A DNA stretch of 46,026 bases. Origin: Tetrahymena elliotti 4EA (Eukaryota; Ciliophora; Oligohymenophorea; Hymenostomatida; Tetrahymenidae). The stretch is taken from assembly GCA_000231825.2 (NCBI GenBank), contig JH720381.1, positions 80,803-126,828 on the forward strand. The letters run 5' to 3'. Position numbers and translations under genes: made by a program. The notes under the pieces were generated by a model. It did not search any database. It worked only from the letters and a program-made list of their open reading frames with translations, and was not told the origin of the DNA. The number at the start of each line of letters is the position of its first letter. The stretch's first letter is position 1. Below, in pieces: positions 11,086 through 23,900 of the stretch.

Positions 11086-12335
11086 ATTATTTTTTTGCTT
11101 CAAAATTGTTAACTTTTTTTCTTAATTTATAAAAATATAAAAATTATATTTACTCTTGAATATCAAAAATCTTTATATTAAATATTCTTACTGCTTGATA
11201 GATAATCCAAAAATATTGTTTTTGACAATAAGTTTTCTGATGAATACTCATACTGTTGATACATACATTTTTCAATTATTCTAAAGAAGGTATCTAAGTA
11301 AACCAATGGCAACAAAAGAAACATATTTAAAGAAATATTGAAGATATTTACAAATAAAAGCAATTTGAAATACTTTAAGCTGGCTAAATGATACATAAAT
11401 TCATATAAAATTTTAATAAAATATCAATAGATATTAGATTTTATTTGCTCTTATTATTGGATATAGATTTTATGAGCATTTATATTTGAAGCAAATGCAT
11501 TAATTTATTATCTTTGAAAAAATAAATCTTAAAAAATAAAAATTAAATGGGTTTGTTAGAGATTTGATAATAGTTTTTTAAGATAGAATTAATCTTTATT
11601 TAATAGATATAACATTTAACATTTTGAACAATTAAATACATCATATGCTTTTCTACTAAAAAAAATATAATTCCTGAAAGAAAGGAAAATATTTGTAAGG
11701 TTATGTTTAAATTTTTAAAAAGGAGCATGCTAACTCCAGATCTTACTTTCAAAACAATTAAAAATGATAATATTTGATTGAAATCAAATAAAAAAACATA
11801 ATATTTGATCTTTTTTTAAACTAATTTTGAGACGTAATGGCATGCTTAAAATGGATTAAGGATAAAATAGTGTAAAAACTTAAAAAAATGGTTTTAAAAA
11901 TACTATGCTTGATCCTAAACTTATGTTTTTATTACCATATTTAAAGTATTTCTTAAAATTTCTCTAAACTTAAAGAACCTAATTTTATGTTTAGACATTT
12001 TTGTTATATTTCATAATGTATTGTATGTAGAAAAATACATAATTTGCAAGATTGAGTTTTTCACACTATCTTAATTAAAAACAATATTATTTTGTTTTTA
12101 AAAATTTTCGTATAAAATTACAAATCTTAATAATATCCTCAATTTTTTCTCTGATCAAAAATAAAGAACATAAAAGATTTTTGAGACAATTTTGGTGTTT
12201 GATAGATAGATAATACATAATATTTTTTTATTATTAATATTTGAAATCATACAAAACCTTAAATTTGTTCTGACAAGATATTTGAACAACTTTTTTCATA
12301 AAATTTAATATGCCTATCTTTCAATGTTAACCAAC
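11086..12335. other. intergenic region upstream of the kinase-LRR gene
   Basis: No exon or known motif was recognised. A short open frame on minus (11178-11396) has no matching family features and is not accepted as a gene. A short palindrome (tatttgattgaaatcaaata, about 11773-11792) is visible. The region should contain the promoter of the kinase-LRR gene and the 3' flank of TM-B, but no specific signal can be assigned. Confidence 0.4.
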
Positions 12336-13343
12336 AAAATGTAAGAGATTAATGTATAATACTAAATAATATAAATAATTTAATATAAAAATAATAAATA
12401 GAATGAACTTATTTGAATTATTCTACAATTATTATTAATATCTATCAACGAAAATTTTTAAATTTATTATATTTTACTTCTCTGAAATTTTATTCTAATT
12501 TTTGATCAGGCATTTCAATTTTCCCTATTCTGCCAAGCAATTAATCTTAGCTGTTTAACTAATCAGAGCTCTTTCTTTTCTTTTTTGCTATGAATTAATA
12601 TACTTCAATAATTAGATTTATAATCATATAAATGCTAAGCTCAAAAAGTATTAGTTAGAATGTAATTATAAATGAATAGCTTATGTTATCTAAAAATGTT
12701 GCTTATTCATTAATATTGTCTTTAGAACTAGCTATACTTATCATTAAATATTAGATAAATAAACTTAACCAAAGCATCGAATCTATGATAAAATAATAAT
12801 TTGTCAATTTAGATTAGAAAGGTTTTATGTATATTAAGATGCATATGTATGCTATTTATATTATTATTGATATTATAGATGCTGATAGCCAAGTTTCACT
12901 TAAATTTATAAAGCAGAGGGGAAAAAGTATAGATTCATTTATTAAGTAAATAATCATAAAATTTCTACATAACTTTGATTAAAAGATTGCTTCATTTTAT
13001 ATTTTCTTTCTTGTTATTTCATAGAAATCTATTAGATCTATATGAAATTTTTATCTATTAAGGATAGCATATTATTACTGAAACAAGAGCAAAATAAATG
13101 GTAGACAAATAAAAATATAAGTGATCTGTAAACCAATACTATTGATATCAAACTGCAAGAAAAACTACTTTATTTGTTAATTAATACCAATTACAAGCAT
13201 CACCACTCCCAGCTATACAAATTAAATAGCTGAGCTTGAAAGTAATTTATCATATAAAGTGATTGAAATAGATAAAACTTTTTAATTTTAGAATTTTTCT
13301 ATTAAAATATAGAAAATAACTAAAATAAAAAGACAAATAAAGA
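12336..13343. repeat. duplicated segment shared with 1-695
   Basis: From 'aaaatgtaagagattaatg' onward this stretch repeats the left end of the window almost base for base. The exception is the block 12600-12902, which is missing from the left copy. It covers the 3' flank and last exon of TM-B. The similarity ends sharply at 13343 / 695. The two copies lie 12.3 kb apart, in the same orientation, on either side of TM-A and the kinase-LRR gene. Confidence 0.85.
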
Positions 13344-16295
13344 CTAAAACAATAGCTTATCCAGAACTATAAATAAAGTTGAATGAAAGATCCTATTACT
13401 CGTACCTAAAATTCTAAAATTATGTTTCATTCTGACTTATTACATTTTAGAAAAAATTTAGAAATTTAAATGATTGAGGTGGGCATTGCTCTATTTTCAT
13501 AAAATAATTAAAACAGAATTAAATATAAATTGAATATCATTATTTTTTAATTGAAATGATTTTTATTATGAATGGATATTTTTACTTTTTATTTCACTTA
13601 AAAGAGCATAAATTTAATAAGGTAGAAGTGTATCTACTAATGTTAGATAGCTTAGTTTCATACACGTTAATCCATTCAAAACTATTCCAAAGCTAGATTA
13701 AGATAATCCATTTTAAAGAAAACTTAGAAATGTCGTAGTTGCATATACAGATTTACTTGAGGTATCAACTTAATCTTAAATTTATTTTACAAGAGTCTCA
13801 TTGAATTTAGATTCATAAGTAATATACTTTTTTAAACAAGAATTATTTTTTCGGTAGTATGCATCTTAACAAATACATTTTTATCCGCTTATTTCATACC
13901 CTTGGTTATAATCACAAGTACCACATGAGCTATCTGGCATAAAATACTGACCCGAAGCACATTCTAAACAGCCTATAGGTGTACCATCTTTGCAAGATAA
14001 GCAACTTTAGTCACATATTTAACATTTTTAATTTCTTTAAAAATATAAAAATAAAATTTTTATCATATAATTAAAAATTAAAACTGATATTTTTTGCATA
14101 AAATTAATATTAATTTTCAAAAATCGATAAGAAATCAAAAATGTTTTGAAAATTTTATGATTTTATATTTAAATTTAGAATTATTATTGATTTTTAGATT
14201 GTATTTAATTATATCAAAAAAATCTTACTAGACATAATAATTATCAAAACAGGAAGTTAGGCACATTCCAAATTATATGAGATAAGATGCTTTGCAAACT
14301 ATACATTCCTCTTTTTAAGAGGAAATATATTAAGAGCAACCAGGTATATTGTTGTACATTTATTTTATAGTAGTTAGTTAATATTCATTAGCATTATCAT
14401 TTTTGATAAAGTATAATAATCCCTAAAGTTTTTAAAAAAAATTGACGAAAAAAATAAAATGGCAATAGTAATTAATTACATAGTTAAATCTAAAATCATT
14501 CTACTCTTTGAAGTTTTTAAATAATAATTTATTACCCATAGAGTAACCTATAACATTTATCTAAGATTATACTGAATCATAAATCAATTCATAGTAATAC
14601 TCCCCAGTTGAAAATTAATTCTTTTTATAAATATTTTTAGCTCTTGAATAAAAAAAGGATTTTTAATAATCTTACATTGTATTAGAAGTAATATTAATTA
14701 ATTTCGAGTTTTTAAAATTACTTATCATCTACTACTATTTGACTGAAATTTTCCACATTATAAAACTAAAAATAATTTTGGCCTTTTATCTATAAAAATA
14801 TCACAGAAATCTAATTTTTATTAAAAAAATAATAGATTAATCAATTTATTAACAATCATTTCAACCAATTTATTAACAATCATTTCAACCAATTTATTAA
14901 CAATAATTTAAATAAAAAAATCTCATGCTTTTCATGCAAATAGCCAGGTGCTCTAAAGCATTTAGCTGAAAAATTGTTAAATATTAAGTGTAAGAATCAG
15001 ATAAATGAATATTAGATTTTTGATTTACTTGTTAAAAATTGATGGGATTATTTTTCTTAGTGAAAAAATTGTTTAAAAAAAGTAAATAAGCATATAAGAT
15101 AAATTAATATTTGATTTTATAAAATTGATGGTATTATTTTGCTTATCTGAAAAAATTATTTAATGTAAAGATAAATAAGTATCTGATTTTTAATCTTGCT
15201 TTTTAAAAAATTGATGGTCTTATTTTGTTTAGCTGAAAAGATTATTAAATATAAGTAAATAAGTGTATCATATAAATGAATATTTAATTTTTGATTTACT
15301 TGTTAAAAATTGATGACATCAGAAACATTTTCTTCAACATTTTCTATTTTATTTTGAATAGTAAATATGCCATTCTAGATTTAAACTTTACACAGATTTG
15401 AATCAATTAAATAAATGCTATGTTTTTACTTTTTAAACAATATTTTTTAACAATTTTCAAAAAAGTTGGATTAAAATTTTACATCAATCATTTAGACTAA
15501 TTAAGGATATACTGAGAATTCGAGTTAATATTAATTACCATTCATGAAGATTTTATCTTCCAAAATAATATAATATTACCCATAGACTTTTACACTTGAT
15601 GTAGAAGATGTTGGTTTGTGGATAATATTATTAGTTGATTAAAACAATCCTTCAAAGGTTGAGGATTATATTATGAAATTGTTTCCTGCATCAAAGCAAG
15701 ACAAGTAAAGAAAATTGCCCTAATTATTTAATTAATAATGCATTTAAAGAAAGCTTAATACAGCAGTAAAAATAAACAAATAATTTGAATTACCAAGTTT
15801 ATTATTAAATATGATGTGCATGTATAATATAAAGTAGGTTTTGATAGCTCTTGTACAGAGCCAGATTCATTATTTAGCATCTAAGTTAATTTAATTTAGC
15901 AATATTTAGAAGAATTATCCAAATCCGTTAAATAGATTATATTCTAATTTAAAAAGACATATTTATAAATACTAAATATAATTAATAAATAATACATTTA
16001 TAAAAGCAAATCTAGATTTTATACTCATACTTATGCTACATCCTGCCAAGCTATAAGAGGATATTATATATCCTTAGATACTTAATTTTCCATAATAAGA
16101 CTTTGAAGTAGAATCAGTATACATTACAGCATTAGTTTTCTAATTAAAAAAAATATGCAATTTCAATATTAAAATTGGAATATAATAATATACTTTGATG
16201 TAAAATACCACTCCTTAGATAGCAATTTTAGGAGTTATCTACATATAAATGGTGTTTATTAGCTAAAATATTGTGAAAATTTAAAATATCTACAT
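12445..16295 (-). CDS. TM-B: cysteine-rich multi-span membrane protein
   Basis: The ATG is at 16295-16293 (MQIFQIFTIFQLI, a weak signal peptide) and TGA is at 12447-12445. Exon 1 ends VFYIK at a GT donor, as in the other family members. The cysteine-rich exon at about 13860-14040 reads CQICDQSCLSCKDGTP, then CLECASGQYF and CGTCDYNQGYEISG. It is preceded by an exon with IPGCSQY and CIVCKASYLIQFGMCLTSC. The last exon carries the membrane helices (ISYSFIITFQLILFELSIY) and ends KYNKFKNFR. It is open wherever translated. One intron (about 14750-15310) is much enlarged by tandem repeats. The N-terminus differs most from its paralogues. Function is unknown. Its start is only about 600 bases from the first candidate exon of LRR1, so the two may share a divergent promoter region. 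Confidence 0.75.
14842..14913. repeat. 24-base tandem repeat, three copies
   Basis: The unit 'caatttattaacaatcatttcaac' at 14842-14865 is repeated at 14866-14889. A third copy with three changes follows at 14890-14913. It lies in an intron of TM-B. Confidence 0.9.
14965..15320. repeat. ~90-base tandem repeat spanning a splice donor in TM-B
   Basis: About four diverged units are marked by 'aaaattgatgg(t/g)(a/g)ttatttt', 'gctgaaaa(a/g)att' and 'gtaaataag'. The rightmost unit overlaps the real exon end: on minus, TCATCAATTTTTAACAA is followed by GTAAATC. The upstream-in-array units therefore carry copies of the exon 3' edge and its GT donor. The repeat sits at the start of the intron in the sense direction. 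Confidence 0.75.
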
Positions 16296-16902
16296 ATCTA
16301 TTTGATTTAAATTTATTAGCTTTTATTTTTAGTTTTAATTACTGTTTTTAATCTAACATTTAAGCAGATTTTTTCCTTCATAAAAAATGTAAGATCAATA
16401 AGATCTTTTCAATTTAATTATTGAATAAATTAGTCTTTCATAATTTTTTTAAAAACCTTTTTGTAGGTGATAATAAGAAAAATCACCAAACAATTATTTT
16501 GATTATATCTATTAATTCATTCGAAATAATATAAATATCATTTAAATTCTTTAATATTTTTCAAAAATCGCTAAATAAAAAAAGCAAAAAAATGCAATAA
16601 TTTTGTTCAAATAATATTTAACAAAACAGATAAAATAAATTCATATTTCATTTCATAATTATTAAAAATCTAACCTGTTTAAAAAAATTTCGTCTTTAAT
16701 CATTTTTGAACAGTTTTTGCAAATAAAAAAGATGAGCTAATTTATTTCTATCAGTGTTCTTTTTTAGTAATAAAATATTCTAGATTTTCTCTAAATTATT
16801 AATCTTGACTTTTAGACACAATAATATTAAATAGTAAATTCAAAAGTATTTTTTAAAAATTAATAAATTTGTTTAGTTTTATATAATCCTCAAAAAATCA
16901 AA
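16296..16902. other. divergent intergenic region between TM-B and LRR1
   Basis: A+T-rich sequence between two genes reading outward. A short open stretch starting ATG TAA GAT CAA at 16387 could be an alternative first exon of LRR1, but nothing confirms it. No other gene was seen. Confidence 0.4.
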
Positions 16903-19339
16903 ATGGATTAAAATTAAGAATTCTTTAATAGGCTTAATGATGTATTTTAGTATGTTAATATAGTTTATCTGATTTTACTTTTTTTTGCAAAAAAAGTTTT
17001 TAAGTTCCTCTCTATCATCTCATACTGATCTTCACATTGATTTTAGGTAATTTATTATCAAAATTTCAATTTTATGAATTTAATACAGATATTCTTAAAT
17101 ATTTTGAAATTAATCTTTTGATTGTTTGTTTATAAATATAATTTCTAAAAAAAGATCTTTCTATTTTTATTTTACTTTCCTTTATTAAACACCTTTGTTT
17201 CTTTATTTTATAATAAGGTCATGCTAAATTTGTGATGAGGCAGCATAACTATTAGCCTCTAGATTGACATAATTTACTAAATTATAGAATTTAAAACTTA
17301 TTCTTAGGTAAAGATTTCTTTAATCGTAATGAGTTATCTAAATCTTGAAAAAAAAATTGAAAGATTTAACTAAATTGGTGAAGAGGGTTTAAAAAGTTTA
17401 TCTTCTGCTTTTATTAAGTGCATCAATATGTAGGATTTGACTCTAGATTTGCAGTAAGTTATCCTACTTTATCTTATTTTTGACAGAATTTCATTTAACT
17501 TTTGATTAATTTGTTGAAATTTTAACAAAGTTCATATTTTTCATAATTCCATTTAATCTATTAAAAACATAAAAAGAAAGAATAAAATTGGAGATTTAGG
17601 TATATCAGCTATTGGTTTAGCTTTGAGAAATTCTACTCAACTCAAAGGTTTAGATCTGAATGTATCGTAAAATTAATTTTGAAAAATTTTTAATTAATTT
17701 GTTTTTTTAAACATTTATTTTAAATAATCTAAATTAATTTCTTTTGAAAAAGTTTAAATTTTTACTGAATAAGAAATTCAAAATGAATTAAAATTTTCTT
17801 TAAATATAAAAAGAGAAAATCAAATAGGTGATCAAGGAGTTTAAAGCTTAGGCGAATCTTTAGAAAAATGCTCTAAAATTTCTAAGCTAAAGCTTAACTT
17901 ATTGTAAAATTAAATACATTTTTAAATTAAAATAATTTAGTCTCTTTCTTTGATATTATTTATTTTTACATTTTTATAATTTAAAATTATTTATAATAAA
18001 TTTAAGGAATAACTAAATCAAAGATGATGGCTTATCAGAATTAGGTTATTCTTTAGCTAAGTGTAACTACCTCTAAAAATTTAAATTAAATTTAACGTAA
18101 GAAGATTAAATAATAATTATTTATTTTTTTTGTTGGCAAAATATTTCTTTATTAAAATGATTTAAAAATCTTTCAAAATATCATTTTTAATATTTTTCTT
18201 TATGCATTTAAATTAATAGAAAGAATTAAATTGGTGCTAAAAGTCTTTGTAATTTAGGTTCTGCATTAGGAAAATTTTCTAATCTCCAAGATTTGCAACT
18301 AATTATTAGGTTAAATTATTATTATTATTTAATTATTTTAATTAATTCATAATTTCTGGGAAGGGGTGAGGGGGTATACTAAAAAATTTTAATTAATTTT
18401 AAATTAGCAGGTAATTATTACTCATTGATAAATTCAAAATGCTTCTGCAGCATTTCAGCTAACAAACTTCTACCTTCCCTCATAATATATTAATTTATTC
18501 TTAACTTCAATTTTCATAGAAATGATAATTATTAGCAAATAAAAATGATATCTTAATTTATGAATAGAAAGAATAAAATAACAACAGAGGATTTGTAGGG
18601 ATTAAGTCTTGGTTTTTCAAACTGTAATAAACTCTCCAATTTGAAACTTAATCTCAGGTTTTCTTTCCCAATTATTTTTAAGGATTGTTTATTTATTAAT
18701 TAATTAATTAATGATTCTTCTAAAAATACAATGCTAAAGAATTAAAATTTACCTTTTATTTATTTTATGAAATTTATAAAAAGAGACAACATTCTTAGCA
18801 TTTAAGGAACATTATTTTTAATATAAGAACTTAAAAAATGTTCCAGTCTTTCTATTTTAAGTCTTGATTTATGGTAATAGCATAATTTAATTGCTTATTT
18901 ATTTTTAAATTAAAGCTGTTTAGTTATTTATTGAAATAATTTTTGTTTTGAGTTTTCTTTTATTAAAATCTAAAATTTTTAAAAAATATTTAAATTAAAC
19001 ATAAATTATTTCTTTTAATAGGAGTAATAAAATCTATGATGACGATTAATCAGTGCTAGCTTCTGCTTTCTCTAATTTTGAGAATCTGTTTGTTTTAAAT
19101 CTGGAACTAGGGTAAAAATTATAAATTTTTTATTTCTTCTATTTTGAAAATGAAGAATTAAAAAGCTTCTTCAATACAGTTCATTAAAATATTTTTTAAC
19201 TAATTTAATATTTTTTATTTTATTTAAATATCTATTTTTTAAAAGACTTTGTAAGATTAGCTTAAAATCTTTGCAGAAATTGAGAAATAAAGTAGCTTAA
19301 TTGAAGAGATTAGTTAAAAAAAAAATCCATTTTCAATGA
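16903..19339 (+). CDS. LRR1: leucine-rich repeat protein, one repeat per exon
   Basis: Firmly supported from about 17222 to TGA at 19337-19339. Nine successive exons each encode one ribonuclease-inhibitor-type repeat: CQICDEAAQLLASRL, FNQIGEEGLKSLSSAF, NKIGDLGISAIGLAL, ENQIGDQGVQSLGESL, NNQIKDDGLSELGYSL, NQIGAKSLCNLGSAL, NKITTEDLQGLSLGF, DNILSIQGTLFLIQEL and SNKIYDDDQSVLASAF. A C-terminal exon follows, containing KSLQKLRNKVAQLKRLVKK. All these introns split a codon after its second base, and every joined frame is open. A weaker repeat-like exon lies at about 16992-17045 (FLSSSLSSHTDLHIDF). The start is uncertain; ATG at 16903 (MDQNQEFFNRLND) is one candidate. No kinase domain is seen upstream. 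It is probably a cytosolic binding solenoid with unknown partner. Its 3' end faces TM-C, 540 bases away. Confidence 0.75.
18358..18374 (+). other. G-rich tract in LRR1 intron
   Basis: The run GGGAAGGGGTGAGGGGG has three G-runs on the sense strand. It lies in an intron between two LRR exons, in an 80% A+T background. It is related by position type to tracts in LRR2, LRR3 and TM-A. Confidence 0.7.
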
Positions 19340-19880
19340 AATATGACATTTTAAGAAAATTGGTTTTTTTTTTCTATCATAACTCTTAAAAAAATATTTT
19401 AATTTGTGTTAATATTCAGGTATAATAATATTTTTTGCATATTTTTTTTAGAATTAATATTACAAATTAATTTATGGATCAGTAAAATGAAAATTTGAAG
19501 ACAAAACAATAATTAGTTATAACAAAAAAAATTAATAATTGTTTTTTCAAAATTTTTCTTTAATGTTAATTAAAAATTCTCAACTGCTTCAAGAACAATA
19601 TCAAAAATAAATTCAATTCTATTAATTTTATTTGCAGATATTCTCAAAATCAGTTTTACAATTTTAATCATTTAAGTAAAAAGAATAGTTTGAAAGTTAT
19701 TTATTTTAGTAGGATTTGTGTTTCATTAAAATATAAAATAATCTGTCTGTTTTAGAAATCAACCAAAAATTAGCTTATTAGTTTTCGATTATTTCTTTCA
19801 TGAATTTTTTTTCTTAATTTACACATTTACAAAAAATATTATTTGTCGAAATATTTAAATTCTAAGTAAAAATGATTTAG
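19340..19880. other. convergent 3' intergenic region (LRR1/TM-C)
   Basis: No gene was seen. The TM-proximal part resembles 29780-29889 and 36650-36727 (for example 'tactaaaa(g/c)aaaaaa'), which are the equivalent spacers of the other two modules. Confidence 0.5.
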
Positions 19881-22800
19881 TCACTTAATTATCTTTCTTG
19901 GCCTTCTTCTTCTTGGTGAAAATTTTGATTTTGCACTAATTAAATCAAATTAACTTACTGAAACAACTTTAGTTAAATCCTATTCTACTTTATTTAATTA
20001 ATTTTCACTAAAATTTGATACTGGAAGCACTTTGTTTGTTTTACTTCGAATCTTTTACATTATCAGTTCATATATCTGTACCATTATATTTAGCAACATG
20101 TATACTGTAAGCTCAAATAAGATTAATTAAAATGTTACTAAGAAAGAATAGCTGAGCTTATCAAGAAAATCAGCAAATTCATTAAGATCATAGTAAGCCG
20201 TAATAATGTTCATTATCAAGAATTAGACATACAAGCAAAGCCAAAGCATCGAATCAATAAAAAAATACCAATTTGTTAATTTAGAAGAAAATGGTCTCAA
20301 GTAAAGCAAAATGCAGGCATAAATCACCTACAACGATATTGAGGTTATACATAAAGCTAGCCAATTTTCACTTAAACTGATAAAGCACACAGGCATTAAA
20401 ACAGATTCCTATAATAGATAAATTATCATAAAATTTCTACATTTTTTTTATTCAAAAATTGTTTCATTTTATATTTTATTTCTTGATATTTCATTGAAAT
20501 TTAATTGGCTATCTGTTTCTTTTTGTCTATTAAGATTGATGTATTACCATCTAAAAACAAAAATAGCAATCGATGAGAAAACACTTACGTAGGTTATTTT
20601 TTAACCAATGTCATCTATTTCTTATTACAAAAAAAAATATTTTACTTACTAGGTAATTCCAATTACGAAAATAGCTACACTCAACTACAAATATTAAATA
20701 GCCGAGCCTGAAAGTATTTTATCATAAATAAATCTAGACACAGAGAGAACCTTTTCAGTTTTGCATTTTTCTAATAGAAAATAGAAAAAAAGAAGAATAA
20801 AAAAGCTGATAGAGATCAGAATAATAGCCTAACCAGATGTGTAGAGAAAATCAAAAGAGATATCTAAATTTTCAAATCTAAGGTTTTAAAAGTGAGTTTT
20901 ATTTTAGCCAAAAAAGCTATCAAACACATTCAAATATTTGTAAGATTAAATAGGGCACTAACCTTTTTATATAAAAAAATGACAGTAAATAAAATAAGGT
21001 AGGTGATGTTTAAAATTAATGAGTGTTATTTATCATTAAGAAATTTACTTTTTAATTCACTCAAAGGAACATAAATTTAATTAGGAAGTAAAGCATTTAC
21101 TAAGGTCAGTTAACTAAGTTTCATACATGTCAAACCATTAACAACAATTCCAAAACTTGATTAAGAAAAAAAGTTTGAAGCAACACTTAAAGAGGTTGTA
21201 GCTGCGTATGTAGCCTAACTCGAAATTTATGTTTGTTCTTAGAGTTACTATATTTGACTCTCACTAAATTATGAATCATAAGCTAAAAATTATTTTTCGC
21301 AGATAGAATTAGAAATAGTATATCCTTCTTAACAAATGCAACTATTTCCACTTATTTAATAGCCTTTATTTGAATCACAAGTAATACATGAATTATCTTG
21401 AAACAAATACATGCCAGGAACGCATGTTTAACAACTCTTAGCAGAAGCATCCTTGCAAGTCTAGCAAGTATCATCACATTTTTTACAAATTTATCCTCTA
21501 ATTAAAAAAATATTTTTATTTTTTTGTCAGAATGAATATCAAAATTACAATTTGGATAAAGAAATTTGATATTAATTTAAAAAAATTTAACCTTAAAATG
21601 AAATATGGTTAAATAATTTTAATTTAAAAATGAAGTTTTTACTCTGCAAAATACCTATCTGAGCATGAAGTTAAGCACTAACCATTTTTAATAAAATAAT
21701 TAGTTTAGCAAGAAGTACATGTCGTTATTAAACCAGGTTAAGAGCATCCAGGTATCATATCGAAAATATTTTGAACAGAAACTAAAACTCTGAAGCCACT
21801 ACTCATTTCATAAGCTGCACAGAAAAATCCCTTTTATTTAAATGAAAATAGAGCTTTTTAATAGATAAAAAAGAAACAATAAATTACTAAACTAAATCTG
21901 TAATCATTCCAATCTTTGAAACTATAAAATTTTTAAGTTCCCAAAGTAGATATGACTTTTATTTTTTATTATGAAGAATCATAAAGAAGCTCATATTTGT
22001 AGTCCTTAACGCTTAGGAAGTTCTTTATTAAAATAATTGAAATATTGATTATGAAAAGCAAAAAAGGATCTTACTAAATATTAAAAGTAGTCATATTATG
22101 CTGTTGTAAGAGGTTGAAAAGAGTCTCCAAATGTATCAATTTTTTGAAATGTCTAAACATCATAGAATTAAAAGTAATTTGTATTTTGTATTTGGACAAT
22201 AATAACTGATCTCTATTTATTTACAAAATATGTTTTTTTAATAATATAACTTATCAAATTGTATCTTAATTCAGATTTTTTATGTGATTAGGTAAATTTG
22301 AGAAAAGGAAGAAAAAATAAATCTTTCAGTTATTTTTTTAAGAATTTAAAAAGAAAAGAATCTAAATTAAAAATTATTTAACTTGCTGAAATTCGATAAC
22401 ATCAGAAACCCTCTTATAAACATCTACAATAGTGGATAAAATAGAAAATTTTCCATTAGAAATCTCAACTCTACACATCTTTGTATCGAATAGATAAATA
22501 TTATATTTTTTCTAGTTTTTTTATTGGAATATTTAAGCATTTTTTTTTGTATAAATACTTTACATTAATCATTTCAATAGTAGCAAAGGTGCCTGCATTT
22601 TAAATTTAGTATTGTCTGCTATCACTCAGTATTATAGTATCTTCCATGTAAATATATTCACTACCATAAACTGATATTAGAGAACTAGAAGATTTAGGCC
22701 TGTAAATAAGGTTTCCGCTTGACGAAAAGAGTCCATCAAATGTTGAAGATTAGATTATAAAATTATTGTTTGAATCTTTACAAATGAGAAATAGGTTACT

Positions 22801-23417
22801 ACCCTTATTGATAATAAAATCATAATATTATTGAAAATAGTTTAATCAAAAATAAATAAATAAATAAATAGTTTTACTAGATTTATGATGAAATATGATG
22901 TGCAAGCATTAGCTATTGTTGGTCTAGGAAGTGATTATAAATAATTTAACTCATTTGAATACATTTTATTAATATCGAGAATGCAATATTTGGTTGAGTC
23001 TTCGTAGCTTGTTAAGTAAAGAATGTCCTTGAATTAATAATATCAATAATCTAAATAAAATATGGATGAAATAAGTAAGTAATATTACATTTAAATATGC
23101 GTATCTAAACTTAGAATTATATAGAAAATCACAAGCTTATAAGGTATATGTTGATGTTAAGTATCCTTAAGAATCTAATTTACCATATCTATTATATGCA
23201 CTATTTTTTATACCACCAGCATTAAGAATATATAAAATAGAATTAATTTCCTTTATAATAATAATATAATAAGGTGAATTTAGAATTATTTTATAAATAA
23301 TAAAAGTACTTTGACATAAAATACTAAATTTTATATGTCCATTTTTTCAATAGTCTACAATAAAGTTATTTCAAAAATGGTAAAAGCAGCGATTAGTTAA
23401 AGTAAAAAGTTCTTCAT
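19881..23417 (-). CDS. TM-C: signal-peptide, cysteine-rich, seven-helix membrane protein
   Basis: The best-read family member, about ten exons and roughly 950 residues. The ATG is at 23417-23415 (exon 1 is 23310-23417, MKNFLLQLIAAFTIFEITLL, a signal peptide) and TGA is at 19883-19881. Ectodomain exons carry NGKFSILST, VSDVIEFQQ, FYDVQTFQKIDTFGDSF and IPGCSQPGLITTCTSC. The cysteine-rich exon at about 21310-21497 reads CKKCDDTCQTCKDASAKSC, then CITCD and CICQEGY (furin or growth-factor-receptor-like). The last exon has seven hydrophobic stretches by eye, among them AIILISISFFILLFFYFLL, LQLSVAIFVIGIT, MIIYLLQESVLMPVCFISL and LILFELTVYMLLNIMV. It ends in a basic tail, SPRRRRPRKIIK. The whole translated path is open. 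Function is unrecognised. Topology suggests a surface receptor, but no known GPCR or channel signature was seen. It is convergent with LRR1. Confidence 0.82.
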
Positions 23418-23559
23418 TTGTTTGTTTTGGATAGGAGTCAGTTTTATAGATTAATTTCTTTTTGTCTTTGTTTTATTTGAATATTTTCTAGTGAATATAA
23501 TTGTATTTCAATAGTATAGCATATGTAAATATATATCTTTCTCAAAACTAATTAAAAAA

Positions 23560-23900
23560 TAAAAGATAAATTCTGATTTTCGAATTAACCACATAAATTC
23601 TGATTAAAATGTTCAAATTCAGGCTAATAAGTGAATTAAAATTTGTAAATTTATTAATAAAATATACTAAAACCACAGTATTTCTATTAAATCATATAAC
23701 TTTGATTATTAAGTTCTTATACAGATAGATTAATGTTTGTTTTAAGACCAATAAATAAACTAACAATTTTAAAGATAGAAACTATCTTCTATTGTGATAA
23801 ATCAATCAAATAGACATTTTAAAAATAATCATAGCAATTATTCAAATTTGTCAATAATACTATCAAATTTAATTATTAATTTCGATATAACTGTTAACAT
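23560..23900. repeat. 5' flank of TM-C, conserved upstream of TM-E
   Basis: About 300 bases align with 40440-40790, for example 'taaattctgattaaaa' with 'gttcaaattcaggctaataag', and 'caataaataaactaacaa'. The similarity may reflect shared promoter function or simply the recent duplication. Open frames here on plus (23794-23985 and 40603-40818) are not similar to each other as proteins and are rejected as genes. Confidence 0.6.

Noticed and set aside
11178..11396. Open frame on minus, 72 residues, hydrophobic
   Set aside because: The hydrophobic look comes from base composition. There is no alignment with the TM-family helices, no neighbouring exons, and it sits in the flank upstream of the kinase-LRR start.
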